From Talpa occidentalis (lineage: Eukaryota > Chordata > Mammalia > Eulipotyphla > Talpidae), in the NCBI RefSeq assembly GCF_014898055.3, contig NW_023601433.1, positions 90,033,106 through 90,097,105 on the forward strand: DNA of 64,000 nucleotides, read 5' to 3'. A model generated the notes under the pieces. That model saw nothing but the letters and a program-made list of their open reading frames with translations. It ran no database searches and had not been told where the DNA came from. The translations under genes and the position numbers were made by a program. This document shows, piece by piece, positions 1 through 12,290 of this stretch (within the stretch, counting starts at the first letter, position 1; each line of letters opens with the position of its first letter).

Positions 1-3000
1 CAGCCCCGCCACGGGCCAGACCCAGACCCCGCGCCCGGGGCCACCAGAGCTGCGGGAACAAGTGGCTGGTCCAACCCGCTCGTCCCTCTCTTGGCGAAGG
101 GGCAGTTTGCCAGCAGGTGCCAAGTCCCGCACCTGCCAGGCCCCTCCCCTGCGGCGGGCAGAGCCAGCGCTGGGCGTGGGGAGGCTGGTCTTTCTTCAAG
201 GCCGTGCTGTTTACACTGGAAACAGAGCTAATTGGGGGCGAGCGGCGGGGGTTTGTGGCTGGGCCTGCTCGGTGCTGAGGCTGCTGAGAGGCGAGGCCCC
301 ACACCCGCGGGTGCAGAGCACCCTGCCGCGGACGGCACAGGGCTGCCCGCCCCCAGGGGCCAGGCCGGGGAGCGCCCGCTGGGCCCAGAGGATGGGTCAG
401 CCCTCTTCTTGCTTGTTTCCGTGAGGAAGGCAGGTGTTGCCTCCTGAGCCGCGCGCTGTGGTGGGGCCCCCCTGGCGGGGTGTGGTCTCGCTTCGGGGCT
501 CCCCGACGACAGGGCCAGGCCCCAGCCCTCTGGGGGAGCACCCCAGGACACAGCTCCTTTCTGAAAGGTGCCACACACACCGGCTGGCACAAAAAGTTCG
601 CGTGGCCTCCTCCCGCACTGAGGACCCTCCACGACGGCCCGGGCTGGGCGGGCTGGGCGGGGCGTGGGGGCCGTGAGCTTGCTCGCTGTCGGCTGTCGGC
701 CCTGCGCCGCGTCCCAGCCATGACCCTCGCAAGCTGGCGCTCGCACCCTGAGCTGGGCCAGAGACCCGGGCGAGGGATGGCGCCCAGAAGCCCCAGTCGG
801 GGCGTCCACTGCACGGTTTCCTCTGGACCCCCCGCTGTCCCTGGGCGCATGAGTGGAGTGAGCCCCCAGCCGCCGCCTTCGGGGGGAGCCTGCCAAGGTG
901 AGGCTCCTCCACGCTGGCGCATACACAGGCAGCCCTTTGCGCACCGTGTCTGGGGAGGGCTCTGGGGGGCTCCCTGCGCCTGAACTGCTCTCGGCTGGAA
1001 AGTGGCCGCGCCCTGAGAAGTCCACCCCGTCCGCACCGGAAGGCGGGCCACGGTGGGTGAGACACCCGCAGGCTCAGCTCCCCGCGTTAGCCCCACACTT
1101 GCTGATGTGTTTTGTTAACGCTTAAGGTTACGAAGTTAAATACCTTCTCTGAAATTAAAAATCAAGTCTCTTGTGGTTATAAACAGACTTTCCCTCTTCC
1201 TTGAACTTCGAATAAGCTCAGTTGATTAAAGGTTCTGGAAAGTAAACTCTCTGGGACGTGCTCATTCGGACGATTTGCAGCGCACACGGCGTCAGCATCG
1301 TCACCTGCCGGTGAGCACGTCTGGCCCCAGAGCCCACAAGCCCACACCCCTGAGAGCCGCAGGCCCAGCCCCGCGGTCCCGCCTCTGCGCGGGGGGCTGC
1401 AGGCGCCGCTCACACCCGTCCGTGAACTCAGCCGTGGGGCAGCCAGACCCGGGGCGCGGGGTCCTGCGCGAAGTCCTCCATGGGGGTGCTGGAGATTTGC
1501 CCCACAATGAGCCCTCAAGCGACCTGAGAAGCACAGGAATTACCCAGCCCAAAGCAGAAGGTGGCCCCGCTGCTCGGGCGCGGGAGCCAGCGTGCCCCTG
1601 GGCGGAGCGGCCGGAGCGGCCAGAGCGCAGCGGGAGGTGGCTTTCCCACCCAGGCCGGCTCCCGGCCCCGTCGTGCGATGTCACCCGTCCTCACCCCGCG
1701 GCGCCGTCCTGAACACGGGAGCTGCACAGCGGCCAGCAGGCGCCAGAGCCCAAGGGGCAGCGCCCCAAGCAGCGGAGGGGGTGTCGTGTCCACACCAGCC
1801 CTGTGAGCAGGGGCCCCGGCAGGCTCCGGGCCCCACAGCGCACACATGACCACCTCCTGGCCTGCACGCAGGACAAGCCACAGAGGCCGCGCCCTGGACC
1901 CCTCCGCTGTCAAGGGGCAGAACAGCTGCGCCGGGCTTTCGAGTCCCCAGGGACTCCCGGCTGGGAAGGGTCCAGTGCTCCCTGGGGGCTGCTCAGAGGG
2001 TGCCGCGGACCAACGCCCCCGGCTCGCTCACGGGGGTGGCACGCACACCCCGGCGGCTCCTGGCATCATCCCGCGAATTCCTGTTTATGCCCCTGAGTCC
2101 ACCGGCCGGCGAGTGTGCTTGCGGAGCCAGAACCGGCAGCCTCGGGTCATGTCCCTGCCGTCCACCTTCATGTCTTGGTGAATCTGGTTCTCCGCCTGTG
2201 TGTCTCTGCGACCCCTGCTGGTCGTTCCCCCGTCATTCTCAGGTGCGTAAAACACGCGATGCACCTGCAGGCACCGATTGAAAGTTATTAAAGGGACCCG
2301 GGGAAAAGCAGGTCTCCTGGCCTCTCATGTCCCTGTGCCGAGGAGAGGAACCCACTTTCCCCCACACAAGAAGGAGGCCCCTCGGGTGGTCCTTGTGCCC
2401 ACAGACAGCACCGCACGCCCAGCGGCCCCGTGTTCCTGGCTCTGGCTGTTTGTTTGCTTCCCATGACGTCCAGCAAGGCTGGGCAGTATTTGGGGGGCTG
2501 CTGCGGACGGCTGAGGAGCAGGGCCCAGGGACACAGCTCGATGCCTCTCAAAGCAGAGGGCAGCCCCGAACACGAGTCATCCCACCCAGGACCTCAGCAG
2601 TGCCGAGCGCGAAGAGCTCGCGTCTGTGACCATCTTCTGGCATTATCTCGGCCGCTGGTCCTCAAACAGCCCAGCCCCCGGCCCCCTCGAGGAGGGTGGG
2701 GGGAAGGTGCTCAGTGCAGAGCTGAGGCTGGTGTTGGGGCTTCAGCAGTGGGGGGGGGCAAGGAGGACCAGGGGGCAGCGGGTCCCCCTCGAGGAGGGGC
2801 TGCGGCAGGCCAGGCGGCCCCCCGCGAGATGGCCTGCCCTCCCATCCGAAACCGCCAGTGGTCCTCCTGGCGCGGGCAGGGACTCCACCGGCACGCCAGA
2901 GGGAGCGCAGGCCTGGAACTCTGCGGACCCGGAGCAAACGACAGACATGGACTCGGGAGGGAATTTTCCACTTCAGAGACCAGTGCGGAGAAGCGAGCGC

Positions 3001-5092
3001 CTGAATGGGGCCCGGACCTTCCCCCGTCCTCATTCACAAAGACGCGTCATGACAACACGCATCCGGAAGCCGGGCTTTCTCAGCGCGAGGCCAGCCGCCC
3101 TCGGGGGAAGGCGCTGAACACACAAAAACGAGAGGGTAGGGGTGTTTCGACGCATCAAAAGCCTTGAACAGGACGCCGTCCTTCGTGTCCGCGCTTTCAG
3201 GACGCTTTTCAGGGCTGATATTTACTTTAAATCGGGACGGCTCACAAAGCAAACGCCCTTCAGCGCACGCACGGCAGGCCGCAGCGCCGAGATGACCTCC
3301 GCGGGGCCGGGCCGGCCGGGGACGCTATTCTGATAGGAGAAAATGGATCTCTTTCATCGGTTTTTAAAAAACATGGTGACCAGTCACTTCCCTCATTTAA
3401 AAGTTTAACTTTACTTTCATCAATTTATAATCAGAGTTCCTCTGGTATGTTTGATTCCTGACAAACAAGGATAAAAGTCTTGCGCCCCCGTTGCTAATGA
3501 GATGATAAAACAGCAGGGATCAAGTTTTTAATTACTACAGGCGCTGCGCCGGAGAGGTGCAGGCGGTATTTTCTATTGCATGTCTAAGTTGTAACTTCGG
3601 GCTCCTGACAGTCCTGCTGGGCGCCTCTGCCTTTGATGATCACTCATTTTTGTCTCCTGAGAACATACAAAAATTTCTGAGCTGGAATCCTGGAGGGCTG
3701 GCAATTATTGGCGTAACCCGGCGCAGGGTCCCCTCTCCGGCTCTCATTCTCCGCGAGGCCCGCTTCTTGACGCTGCCATTATCCCCAGAGGGGAACGGAC
3801 GCTGGCAACGCCTGTGAACTCCCCACTCAGGCGACGGCGTTCCCGCGCGAGCAGCAGGGGCGACCATTAATAATAAAATGCCTAATTGAATTGGGAGATT
3901 TCCACTCTACACTTTTTCATTTCTTTTCAAAGTCGTGCTTGAAATGTTTTTCAAAAGCCTTATTTTTATACACTTTTGTGGACATGCCTTCCACTTATCG
4001 CCCTAAGCTATTTAAACATATGCCACAACATTCTCTCTGTTGCAGCAGACAGTTGATAATTGGAATTTTTAAAGGGGCCGTTTTGGGTCAAGGGTGTGAA
4101 ATGCAAAGGTCGCGTCATTCTAATCCTGATGGAAATGGAAAGAGTGGATTTCATTAACTCTCCTATCCACCAGCCCCCGCACACGTGCACACGCACACAC
4201 TCGCGCGCACACACGGCCCTCCCAGGACGGCCAGACCGCTCAACAAACAAGGCTTGTTCCACTGTGGTTTTGGCCGTAAGAACTGGAGCACATAATTAAC
4301 CTAATTTGCAGAAATCACCAACCCAAGTCACGCGCCCGCTGACCAGCTCACAGACCAACCACCTGCCCATCCACTGACTGACAGCTGACCGCTCACATGA
4401 CCGTCATCAGCAGGTAAGAGCTGCATGAAGCCACGGGCATTGCCCAAGTCCAACGGGGGTTTGCATTTCTGCACTTTGGACGGCGGGTGTGAAAAGGCAT
4501 CCTCGGCCTCCCCATTGGAAAAAGCACATGAGAAGAGGGGGTGACAGATAAGAGGGGTCAACGGACCTTTTCTGGCCCATCCACTTCTCAGAATCCAAAC
4601 CTACCACGCACGTTAGCAATTTCTGTGTCTATCAACCCCACATTTATGGGTTTCCCAACCAGCACGCCTCGGAAATAGGAAGGCCAGGTACCTGCAGCTC
4701 TTTCTGGCAAAGGGCAGTTGAAACCGTTGTCACCGCACGCTCGTGTCCCCAGCGCCTGCGCCGCCTCAGCGGACGGGAGGAGGCTGCTGCCGCATGCGGC
4801 TCGGAACCGGGACTGACACACCAGACGTCCAGCCCACTTACGATGTCCCGTGGCGGCCGGGCAGGCGGGCAGGGCTCCTGGGCAGGCCTGGCCCCAGCTC
4901 CTCACACCCAGCGGCGCCCCGACCTTCTCGGAAGTCAGGCCCCGTGCGGGCTCTCCACGGCCACGGCAGAGCTGCTGGGAGCCCTGGGGCCACGGGCTGT
5001 TTGCTCTGCCTGCTGCCACCGGCCAGAGCGGGAGGACGCACTCAGACAGGCGGCGTGGAGGAAGAACATGAGCTGGCTTGGGAAGCAATCTA
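1..5092. other. Intergenic, no gene seen
   Basis: GC-rich DNA with AT-rich, repeat-poor islands at about 1,105-1,260, 3,330-3,560 and 3,860-4,160. Open frames here are GC artefacts that overlap on all strands with no family similarity. Confidence 0.7.
4175..4215. repeat. Short CA-rich tract
   Basis: Imperfect CACACG/CACACA run next to an AT-rich island. Confidence 0.7.
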
Positions 5093-5109
5093 AGTGAGCT
5101 TCTACTTTC

Positions 5110-5402
5110 TTTTTCTTTTTTTTTTTTTTGAAGATTTATTTTTTTTATTTATTTATACAAGCACTGGTATAGTCAAAAGTGCAGGAGGGTGAGAGAATTC
5201 CCCAGAGCCAGAGCGGGGAGCAGAGCAGGCAGAAGGACCGCAGTACACTGCTGAGGGGAGCAGCGGGCGGCAGGAGAGGTCTGTGCGCCATGCGGGACCC
5301 TCCTCCGGTGGCCGGGGAGCAGCCGGGGATCGAACCGGCGCCGCAGAGGCTGCGGGCAGCTTCGCAACCCAGCGCTCAACCGCTGCACCACCGGGGAGGC
5401 CC
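5110..5402 (-). mobile_element. tRNA-derived SINE, full length, copy 1
   Basis: On the minus strand: a tRNA-like head GGCCTCCCCGGTGGTGCAGC, a box B GGTTCGATCCC, a body, and a (TAAA)n/A-rich tail. A perfect 17-base target-site duplication AGTGAGCTTCTACTTTC flanks it (5093-5109 and 5403-5419). The duplication is intact, so the insertion is young. Confidence 0.93.
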
Positions 5403-5540
5403 AGTGAGCTTCTACTTTCATTTCATTTTTTATATATTTAAGGAGCAGGTTTATTAGGAAAAGGGACAGAAGAATAAAGGACACCAGCACAGACACAGCA
5501 GGCAGGAAGAACTGCCGCAGCATTAACTTCAACAACACTC

Positions 5541-5774
5541 GGGCCTCCCTGGGGCGCAGGGGTTTAAGTCTCAGGCTATCACTGCTACAGGACGAGTTCA
5601 ATCCCCGGCCAGGGAGCTACCCACACGGCCCAGCAGACCTCTCCTGTCTCCCCGCTGCTCCCCTCAGCAGTGGATTTCAGTGGATCTGCCTGTTCTGTTC
5701 CCCGCTCTGTCTCTGGGGAGTCCTCACCCCCACACCTCTGGCCTTGTATGCATAAATAAATAAATCTTAAAAAC
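5541..5774 (+). mobile_element. tRNA-derived SINE, copy 2, inverted to copy 1
   Basis: Head GGGCCTCCCTGGGGCGCAGG, box B AGTTCAATCCC, tail ATAAATAAATAAATC. Imperfect duplication AACTTCAACAACACTC (5525-5540) against AACTTAACAGCACTC (5775-5789). It is older than copy 1. Confidence 0.88.
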
Positions 5775-5789
5775 AACTTAACAGCACTC

Positions 5790-7451
5790 TCCCACACAGA
5801 TCGTGTGAGCGTTACTAAGACTCTTACTGAAATGATCTCGTTTTACCGCCCCCCCCCCCCCCGCTGTTTATCTCATTTCCTCTTGGGAATCAGAGGTTAA
5901 AATCACACACCACATGAAAATGTTTCTGTCAAGGAGGAACGGCACATACCAAGGGACCCCCAGATTCTTCTTGCCTAGTAACACTGAGATAGCAGATTTG
6001 GGGGGTTCACAGTTTGTAAGCTCTTCACCAAATGCCAGTGGTTGCAGACACTGCAGGATCTCGACAATGGGGTGAGCTGCACAGGGAGTCGGGGCCACGT
6101 AAGCTGTTCCCACGGCCACACGTGACAGCTGCGCCACCCCAGCGGGGTCCCCAACGACCACCAGTCCAAAGCCAATGCTGCTCGCACAAGATGGCGCCGT
6201 CCCTCCCACGGGAGCCTGCAGCAGGTGGCCCAGCCAGTGGTAGGCCAGGACACAGGCCGCCTGTGGCCGCACGGCGGTCACGAGTGCTGCTGGGGCCGCA
6301 GCACAGCACTGTCTCCCGCAGCCCAAGCCCAGTCTCCTCCGGGAGCCTCTTCCAAGCTGAGGCAAGATTCTCGGCCCACTGAGCCTTCCCAGGGAACCCA
6401 GAGACGCCGGGTTTACAGCCTGGGCCTGTGAAGCCTCCGCTTAGACCCCCTTCCGGGGACTCAGCTTTCCAACCTGGTTGCTCCACTTTCCGAGTCAGCT
6501 GTGCCGAAGGCTTCATGGCGGAGCCAACATGAGCCTGACCGGTGGCCCCGGGAGCTTGGGCCCCGTCTGTTTCCAAAACCAGCTCCGAATTCAAAACCCA
6601 GACACCCGCGGCACACCCGGCTGCCCCGCGCCGCGCAGCGTGGCTGCTGCAGGTGAGCCGGCGTCGGAGGGGCCCAGCCATGCGCGAACCTGGCCCGCGC
6701 GTCTCCGAAGCTGCCGGGGCTCGGTCCCTCGACCCCAGACCGGCCCACGCCAGGCCCAGCCATCAAACCTACCTGCTGTGTTGCCAAGGCTGCCGCCGCT
6801 GGGGGTCCCGCACCGTCAGAGCCAGGAGCCGCGGCCGCTCTCCAGACGCAGCTGCGCGGGCTGAGGTCTCGCAGGACCACGGCTCGTGCGCTGGCCTCGC
6901 GCCGCCTGGCCCGTCGGGGCTGCCGAGGGGGCGGCTCGGTTTTCTCTGTGTCGGGCCTTGGACAGTACACAAGCAAAATGGACAGTCAGGGTGATGGCCC
7001 TCGGGAATCGGGACGTGGCGCCGTCATGGAGCTATTATTGATCGATCACATGGGATAAAGTAAATGTTTATCTAGTTTCTCAGGTGCCAGGCACCTCATG
7101 CTGAGAGCTACTTTTTCAGGTGGCTAGTACCTTCACGAGGCCACCACCACGCTCGGACCAGCCCCACCGTCACCACCACCATCATCGCTCTCACCACTAG
7201 TAAGTGGCAGCTGGGGCTTCACGCACAGGTGCTGCTGCCGCGTCGCTCCCACCCCACACCTCTCACACGCTCAGTTCCCACTGGAAGCCCGAGAAAGGCT
7301 GCCAACTATTTAATGCAACTGTTGAACAGAAAATCACTGAATGTAAAAATAGTCAAGGAGAACATTTTATCCCCTTGATTATGATCAAGTTTTTTTAATT
7401 TAGTTAAAATTAAAAAAAAATCATATGCAGAGTATTTTGTAGAAAATATGA
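5790..7451. other. Intergenic, no gene seen
   Basis: Contains a run of 14 C at 5,849-5,862 and an ACC repeat near 7,140. An AT-rich patch lies at 7,020-7,080 and another at 7,300-7,450. No exon is supported. Confidence 0.65.
7140..7200. repeat. Imperfect ACC trinucleotide repeat
   Basis: CCACCACCACGCTCGG, later CACCACCACCATCATC; short and interrupted. Confidence 0.7.
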
Positions 7452-7889
7452 TGTAGGGTAAGGAAAAATGTCAGGCTTGTCTGCCCTCCCATCAGGATGG
7501 ATGATGGATCCTTGCGGTCCTGACTGCAGGCCTGATGGCAGCACCTGGAGTAGGGGGTGGGCCTAGGGAGATGGGATTCACCTGGGCTGAGCCTGGGCTT
7601 TTAAGGGCGGCATCACGGGGACGCCAAGAGAAGCCAAAAGAAGCCCGGAATGAACGGAAGCTGAGAGGAGAAGAAGAGAAGCAGAGAGAAGGCCGGAGAG
7701 CCCAGCTAGAGTGAGGATCTGCTGGGGGCTGGGAGGCCTGCCACCTCCCAGCCCCCCAGCACCCCTGCCTGCCGTATGCCTGGTGAACCCCAATAAAAGA
7801 CCCGCAAAAGCCCACTGAGGACTCTGACTCTTCCTTGACCCTGTCTGCTGGATCAGAAAACCTGCGCAGTGGTCCTTCCTGACCTTACA
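7452..7889 (+). mobile_element. Solo LTR, copy 1 of a family of four
   Basis: 438 bp, starting TGTAGGGTAAGG and ending TTACA, with the TG...CA termini expected of a retroviral LTR. Flanks TATGA and TATGG fit a five-base target-site duplication with one mismatch. AATAAA at 7792-7797 marks the R region. There is no internal retroviral sequence next to it, so it is a solo LTR. It aligns along its length with the copy at 25335-25765. Confidence 0.88.
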
Positions 7890-10800
7890 TATGGTTATAA
7901 CAAACCCCAACTTAATTTCCCTTTGGTCGTGCACCTATCGTGTTAGAGCAAGGCAGACATCACTTTCCTGCTTTATCCTCTGTGCTGTTACCTTTGTGCG
8001 ATATTCCCTTGTATCGGCGGGGCCGGGGTCTGATACTGAGACCTTACGCCATCACACGATGAGCCAGGGTCTTCCTGGGTGCCCGTAAGTAGGCCAAGAA
8101 CACTTTCCAGCTCCTCGCGTTGCAGCTGCAAGACCTGTCAGGGCGCCGGGGCGAGGGCTGGAGGCGCGCCTGACTCCTGCTCCACAGGGTGGGGCGTTGC
8201 GGGCAGAGCTGCGGGTAGCTGCGAGCCGTCCTCATTGAGTTCCTTGGCAGGGGCTGATTAAATCACTGTACGCGGTGCGGAACACGGAACAATTTACAAG
8301 GACTTTTAACATCCAGTTCTGTCGGGGAGGCGCCTGCAGGTACAGCCACGGGACACTGTTTAGAGGGAAGAGCCGGCGGCCCCAGCCGGGACCATCTCTC
8401 CCGCCTCTCCCCCATCCTTCCCACGCTGCTTCGTCCCCCGCATGGCCTCCTCTGGGGCTCCGGCAGGGCCCGTGGGGGAGGCAGGTGGGGGAGCAGGTGC
8501 TCAGGACAGAGAGGAGCGGGGAGGTGGGATGGGATTCTAGAGAGAGCCGAGATGAAGCTGGGTGTTCTGATGGTTGCACAGGGCTGTGCAGGAGGGCGTG
8601 TGGCTCACCGTCCCCGGGGGAGGGGGCGTGCAGGCAGGTTATTCGTGGGGAACAGATGCCGCTGGCGGCTTCTCTGTCCACGTGTTTCTTGCGACCTAGC
8701 GAGCAGGGACAGACCCCGCACGGGACGGCGAGGGGGGAGATGTTCTCACACCCTACATGGCTCACGTTTTCCCGACTCCACTACTGCCTGGCTAATGTTT
8801 TTAAATGTGTGAACTCATTTCCAAAATTTAAAATTTCAGAGGACAGCCTCCTGAAGACACAGGGCGACCTTGGGAGGGAGGTGCTGTGGAGTGAGGCATC
8901 ACTGGGGGTGCACTGAGGGCTGCGGAGGCAGGCGGACAGACGGCTCCGTCCTGGACCACGGCGGCGTCCGCGGGGACACGGGGCGGGGGGCACGGTCCCA
9001 CGCTGGGCTGATTCTGCACGCCCCGCCCCCCCCCCCCAGCACTCGGGGACGCTCCCTCCTGCCCCCGGCGCCCACGTGGAGCGAACGGCTCAAGGTTAAT
9101 TTGAACGAGGCCCGGCCATGCACCACACAGCAAGGCCCCCGAGGCGGCCCAGACCCCTCGGGCCCGCATGCGGTGAAGTCCGGTGAGCGGAGGGACGCCC
9201 GCGGCGGGGGGACATTCCCGCCGGTCGGAGGGATTCAGGCCCGGCAGGTGCTGAGGGGAAGCCTCCCCTCCCCGGGGCCCCGAGCACCCTGAGCAGACGT
9301 CTGGAGATGCTTGGGCAAAGCAGAGCCCAGGCGGGCGCTTGTTTCCAGGGCCCAGCGACACTGAGCTGCTTCTGCGAAAAACAAAGGGGCAGTGACAGGA
9401 CGGCCAGGCCCTGAGGCCGGTGGCTCGGGCGGCCACTGGGCGGCGCCGGACACAGCTTGGCCCTGCGGCAGGACAGCAGGGGTCTGCCCGCTGCGACCTT
9501 CGCCCTCTCCCCGTGGGCAGCCCTGGCCCCGCCCGAGCGCCGGGTCTGGCCTGGCTAAACCCCACATCGGAGAGCACGCGAGGGGAGGCCCCAGCAGGGC
9601 AAGCGGGGCCACAGTGGAGGATGCACGCCCCACAGCCCCGCTGGGAACTAAGCGCTCCCCAAAAGGAGCTTGTTTGGGGCCGGCTGCGGCAAAGCAACTT
9701 GGGGTGCGCCGCGGGCGAGGAGGAGGGGGCTGCGCCGTCGGCCTGTCCCGACACAGTGGCCAGCGGGGCCGCCGCCCTTGTGAGGGCAGCTGCGCCAGGG
9801 CGGGGGTCCCCGGTCCTCCCCGCCCCTCCCCCGCCGCCCCCACCTCCCTCTCTCTCTCCTCCCCCCACGGGTATCGGGCTGTTTGGACAGGGTCCTGGGG
9901 AGACAAGCTCCAAACCCCGTGGATCCCCCGGGGGCTGACGACGCAGCCCTGTTCCCGGCGCGCCGCTGCAAGGGAACGTCTGTTTCAAGCCCCCTCATGA
10001 AAGTTATGAGCTTCCTCCGTGCATTCATCTTTGCATTTTGAAATTCTTTGCAGCAATGACTTGCGGTAATAACGGGCCACGTTTCTGGCCCCTTTAAAAA
10101 TAAAGGGGGGAGGAGAAGAGAGGGCGGATGAGCAACCCCAGCTTTGAGCTCGCCTGCCCCAGGTCAGGGGAGGCCGGGCCTCCTTCTCCCTGCGGGATGG
10201 TCCCCCAGCTCCCTGCGGGGGGCCGCGCTCCAGCAGCAAAGTGCTCAGCTTCCCTTTTTAAGCCTCTTTATTCCTCCCTCAGCCCCTTTTTGCTAAGTTT
10301 CTCGGCCTCTCCCTCCCCCAGGGGCCACGTGAATGACAGGACGTGGGTCCCGTCTGAACCCCCGCCCCCGGCACCTCTGTCCTGGGCGGCGGGCGGGAGG
10401 GCTTGTGGCCGTTGGTCTTTTGCTTTGACACTGTCGTTGGAGGCTCGGGGGGACATAATCAGGCCCCGGAGTCCATTGAAATTCGGGTTCGACTCCGAGG
10501 CCACTCCCGTCCCCGCGGCCCAGGTGGGACGGTGGCCGTGACAGGGTGGGAGCCGGGCCTGCTTCTTGGGCGAGAGCAGAGGCGGGGACCGTGGGCGCCC
10601 CCCGGGGTCTGCGCGTTCTCAGGCCCCAGCCAGCAGCTGGCCCTGCCCTGGGCCGGAGCAGGGGCTGAGCCCCGGGGGAAGTGTGGACCCCGGCCCCTCG
10701 GTCCGTCCACCCATCCACCCGCCAAGTCCAAATCCGGTCCAGCTACAGCCTCGCGTGGCGGGCACAAGGGCCGATGGGCAGCCAGTGCGGCCCTGGCCCC

Positions 10801-12079
10801 GCAGAGCAGGCCTGCAGCTCCGAGCCCCAGCGTGGGTCAGGCCGGGCGGCACACTCTCGCCCACGGGCTCTCCAGGGGCCGGCACAGGCTGGAGCCCCAG
10901 GCGGGAGGGCGCAGGCCGCCTGGTCTGGTCAGGGAGGCCCACCGGCCACTTGCACACCCGCAGGGGTTCCCCGGGGGGCACCTCCTCGGCTGTGGGGACG
11001 TGGTTAAGAGACAGGCGGCTCCCGCGGGAGGCCCCTGCACTTGGGGGCAGTGGGGCCCATCTCTTGGGGACATCTGGGGCCTCCGCAGCCGCGTGGGGAA
11101 GCACTCGGGGGGCCGGAGGAGCCTCTGCTTCCCCAGACGCAGTGGCTGGGAGCACCGGCGCCACACAGGGCAGGACAGAGGCCTGGCTCCCCCTGGCCTC
11201 CCTGGGCCTCCCTGGGCCTCCCTGGCCTCACCTGGGCCCTTTGCCAGTCAGAGGCAGGCCCAGCCCGGTGCCCGCCCCGGCACCTAGGACTACTGACTTA
11301 GCTGTCGGCTGCGTGACGTTAGGGTCACCGGTAGGGGTGGGGGCCACTGACTGGGCCCCAGAGAAGGCTCCCCAGGGACCACAGAGGAGCCAGACCAGGC
11401 CTCGGGTCGTGGAAGACCCGCACACGGAGCTCGCTCTCGGGCGGCCCCTCCGGGACGGTGCCCGGCTCATGTCCAGCTGGGTGACGAGGCTGCGTGGCCC
11501 GAGGGGTTGAGGGGGGCGCTGGGCACAGCACCCCAGGAGAAGCCGGATGCAAAGGGCTCCCTGGGAAGTGGGCGCACAGCTGGGTGGGGGGGACAGGGTG
11601 GTCCAGGGCGGTTACCCGTGAAGCGGGAAAGTGGACGCAGAGGAAGGAGCCTGGGGGGCCGCGGCCTGGGGGACCCTCCCCACGATCATCGCTGCTCCAC
11701 ATGGCCCAACCCTCTCTGATGCCGTCCCGGGCGCCAGCCCCCTCGTCCCCGCGCCTCTGCCCAGGTGGCGCCGGGAGCTCACTGATGGCCGTGGGCTTGG
11801 GGCCTGCTGGGGGGGAGCGCGGTGGGGCCCCTGAGGTGGCGACTGTCGCGGCTCCTGGTGGACGTACACGGCACGAGCCCCCGCAGACGCTCCTGGCAGT
11901 AAAACCCTGTAAAGCTGAAAGTTTTTTACACCCACTCGGGCACAGCGCGTGAGTCTTGCGCGGAGCCGCCTAGAGCGGGCCCAGCGCCTCCTGAGAGCCG
12001 CTCGCCTTCCGCCCCAACTTTGCTGTAAACCAGCGACGGGGCGAGCCCGGGCGGCAGACGGCGTGGGGGTGGCAAGTGG
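7890..12079. other. Intergenic, no gene seen
   Basis: Mostly CpG-rich. AT-richer islands lie at about 8,780-8,840 and 9,985-10,115. A GGGCCTCCCT tandem triplet is at 11,195-11,230. No exon is supported. Confidence 0.65.
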
Positions 12080-12219
12080 GGGATCGTGGGTGAGGTCACG
12101 CGTGAGGATGCGGGCGACATCACAGGCGGAGTCATAGGTGAGGCCACGGGTGAGATCACAGATGAGGTCACAGGTGGCCCATGGGTGAGGTCATAGAGGA
12201 TGGGATGAAGTCAGGGGTG

Positions 12220-12236
12220 AGGTCAAGGTGAGGTCA
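12220..12236 (+). promoter_or_regulatory. Perfect DR5 nuclear-receptor element
   Basis: AGGTCA, five bases (AGGTG), AGGTCA. A direct repeat with a five-base spacer is the classic retinoic-acid receptor/RXR arrangement. Binding is not shown; the site lies about 19 kb upstream of PIWIL1 inside a tandem repeat. Confidence 0.45.
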
Positions 12237-12253
12237 CAGGTAAGGATGGGGTG

Positions 12254-12270
12254 AGGTCAAGGTGAGGTCA
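12254..12270 (+). promoter_or_regulatory. Second perfect DR5 element, identical to the first
   Basis: The same 17-base AGGTCA-AGGTG-AGGTCA sequence, 34 bases after the first copy. The identity most likely reflects repeat duplication. Confidence 0.45.
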
Positions 12271-12290
12271 GGGGTGAGCATGAATCAAGG

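Larger units (their letters stand above)
12080..12290 (+). repeat. GTGAGGTCA-type tandem repeat with nuclear-receptor half-sites
   Basis: Degenerate repeat of about 11-12 bases built on GGTGAGGTCA. Exact AGGTCA occurs at 12093, 12165, 12188, 12220, 12231, 12254 and 12265. Many further near-matches are present (AGGCCA, AGATCA, GAGTCA). Confidence 0.88.

Noticed and set aside
5300..5402. tRNA gene
   Set aside because: The A and B boxes belong to the head of a SINE with body, tail and target-site duplication. The same head recurs at three other sites.
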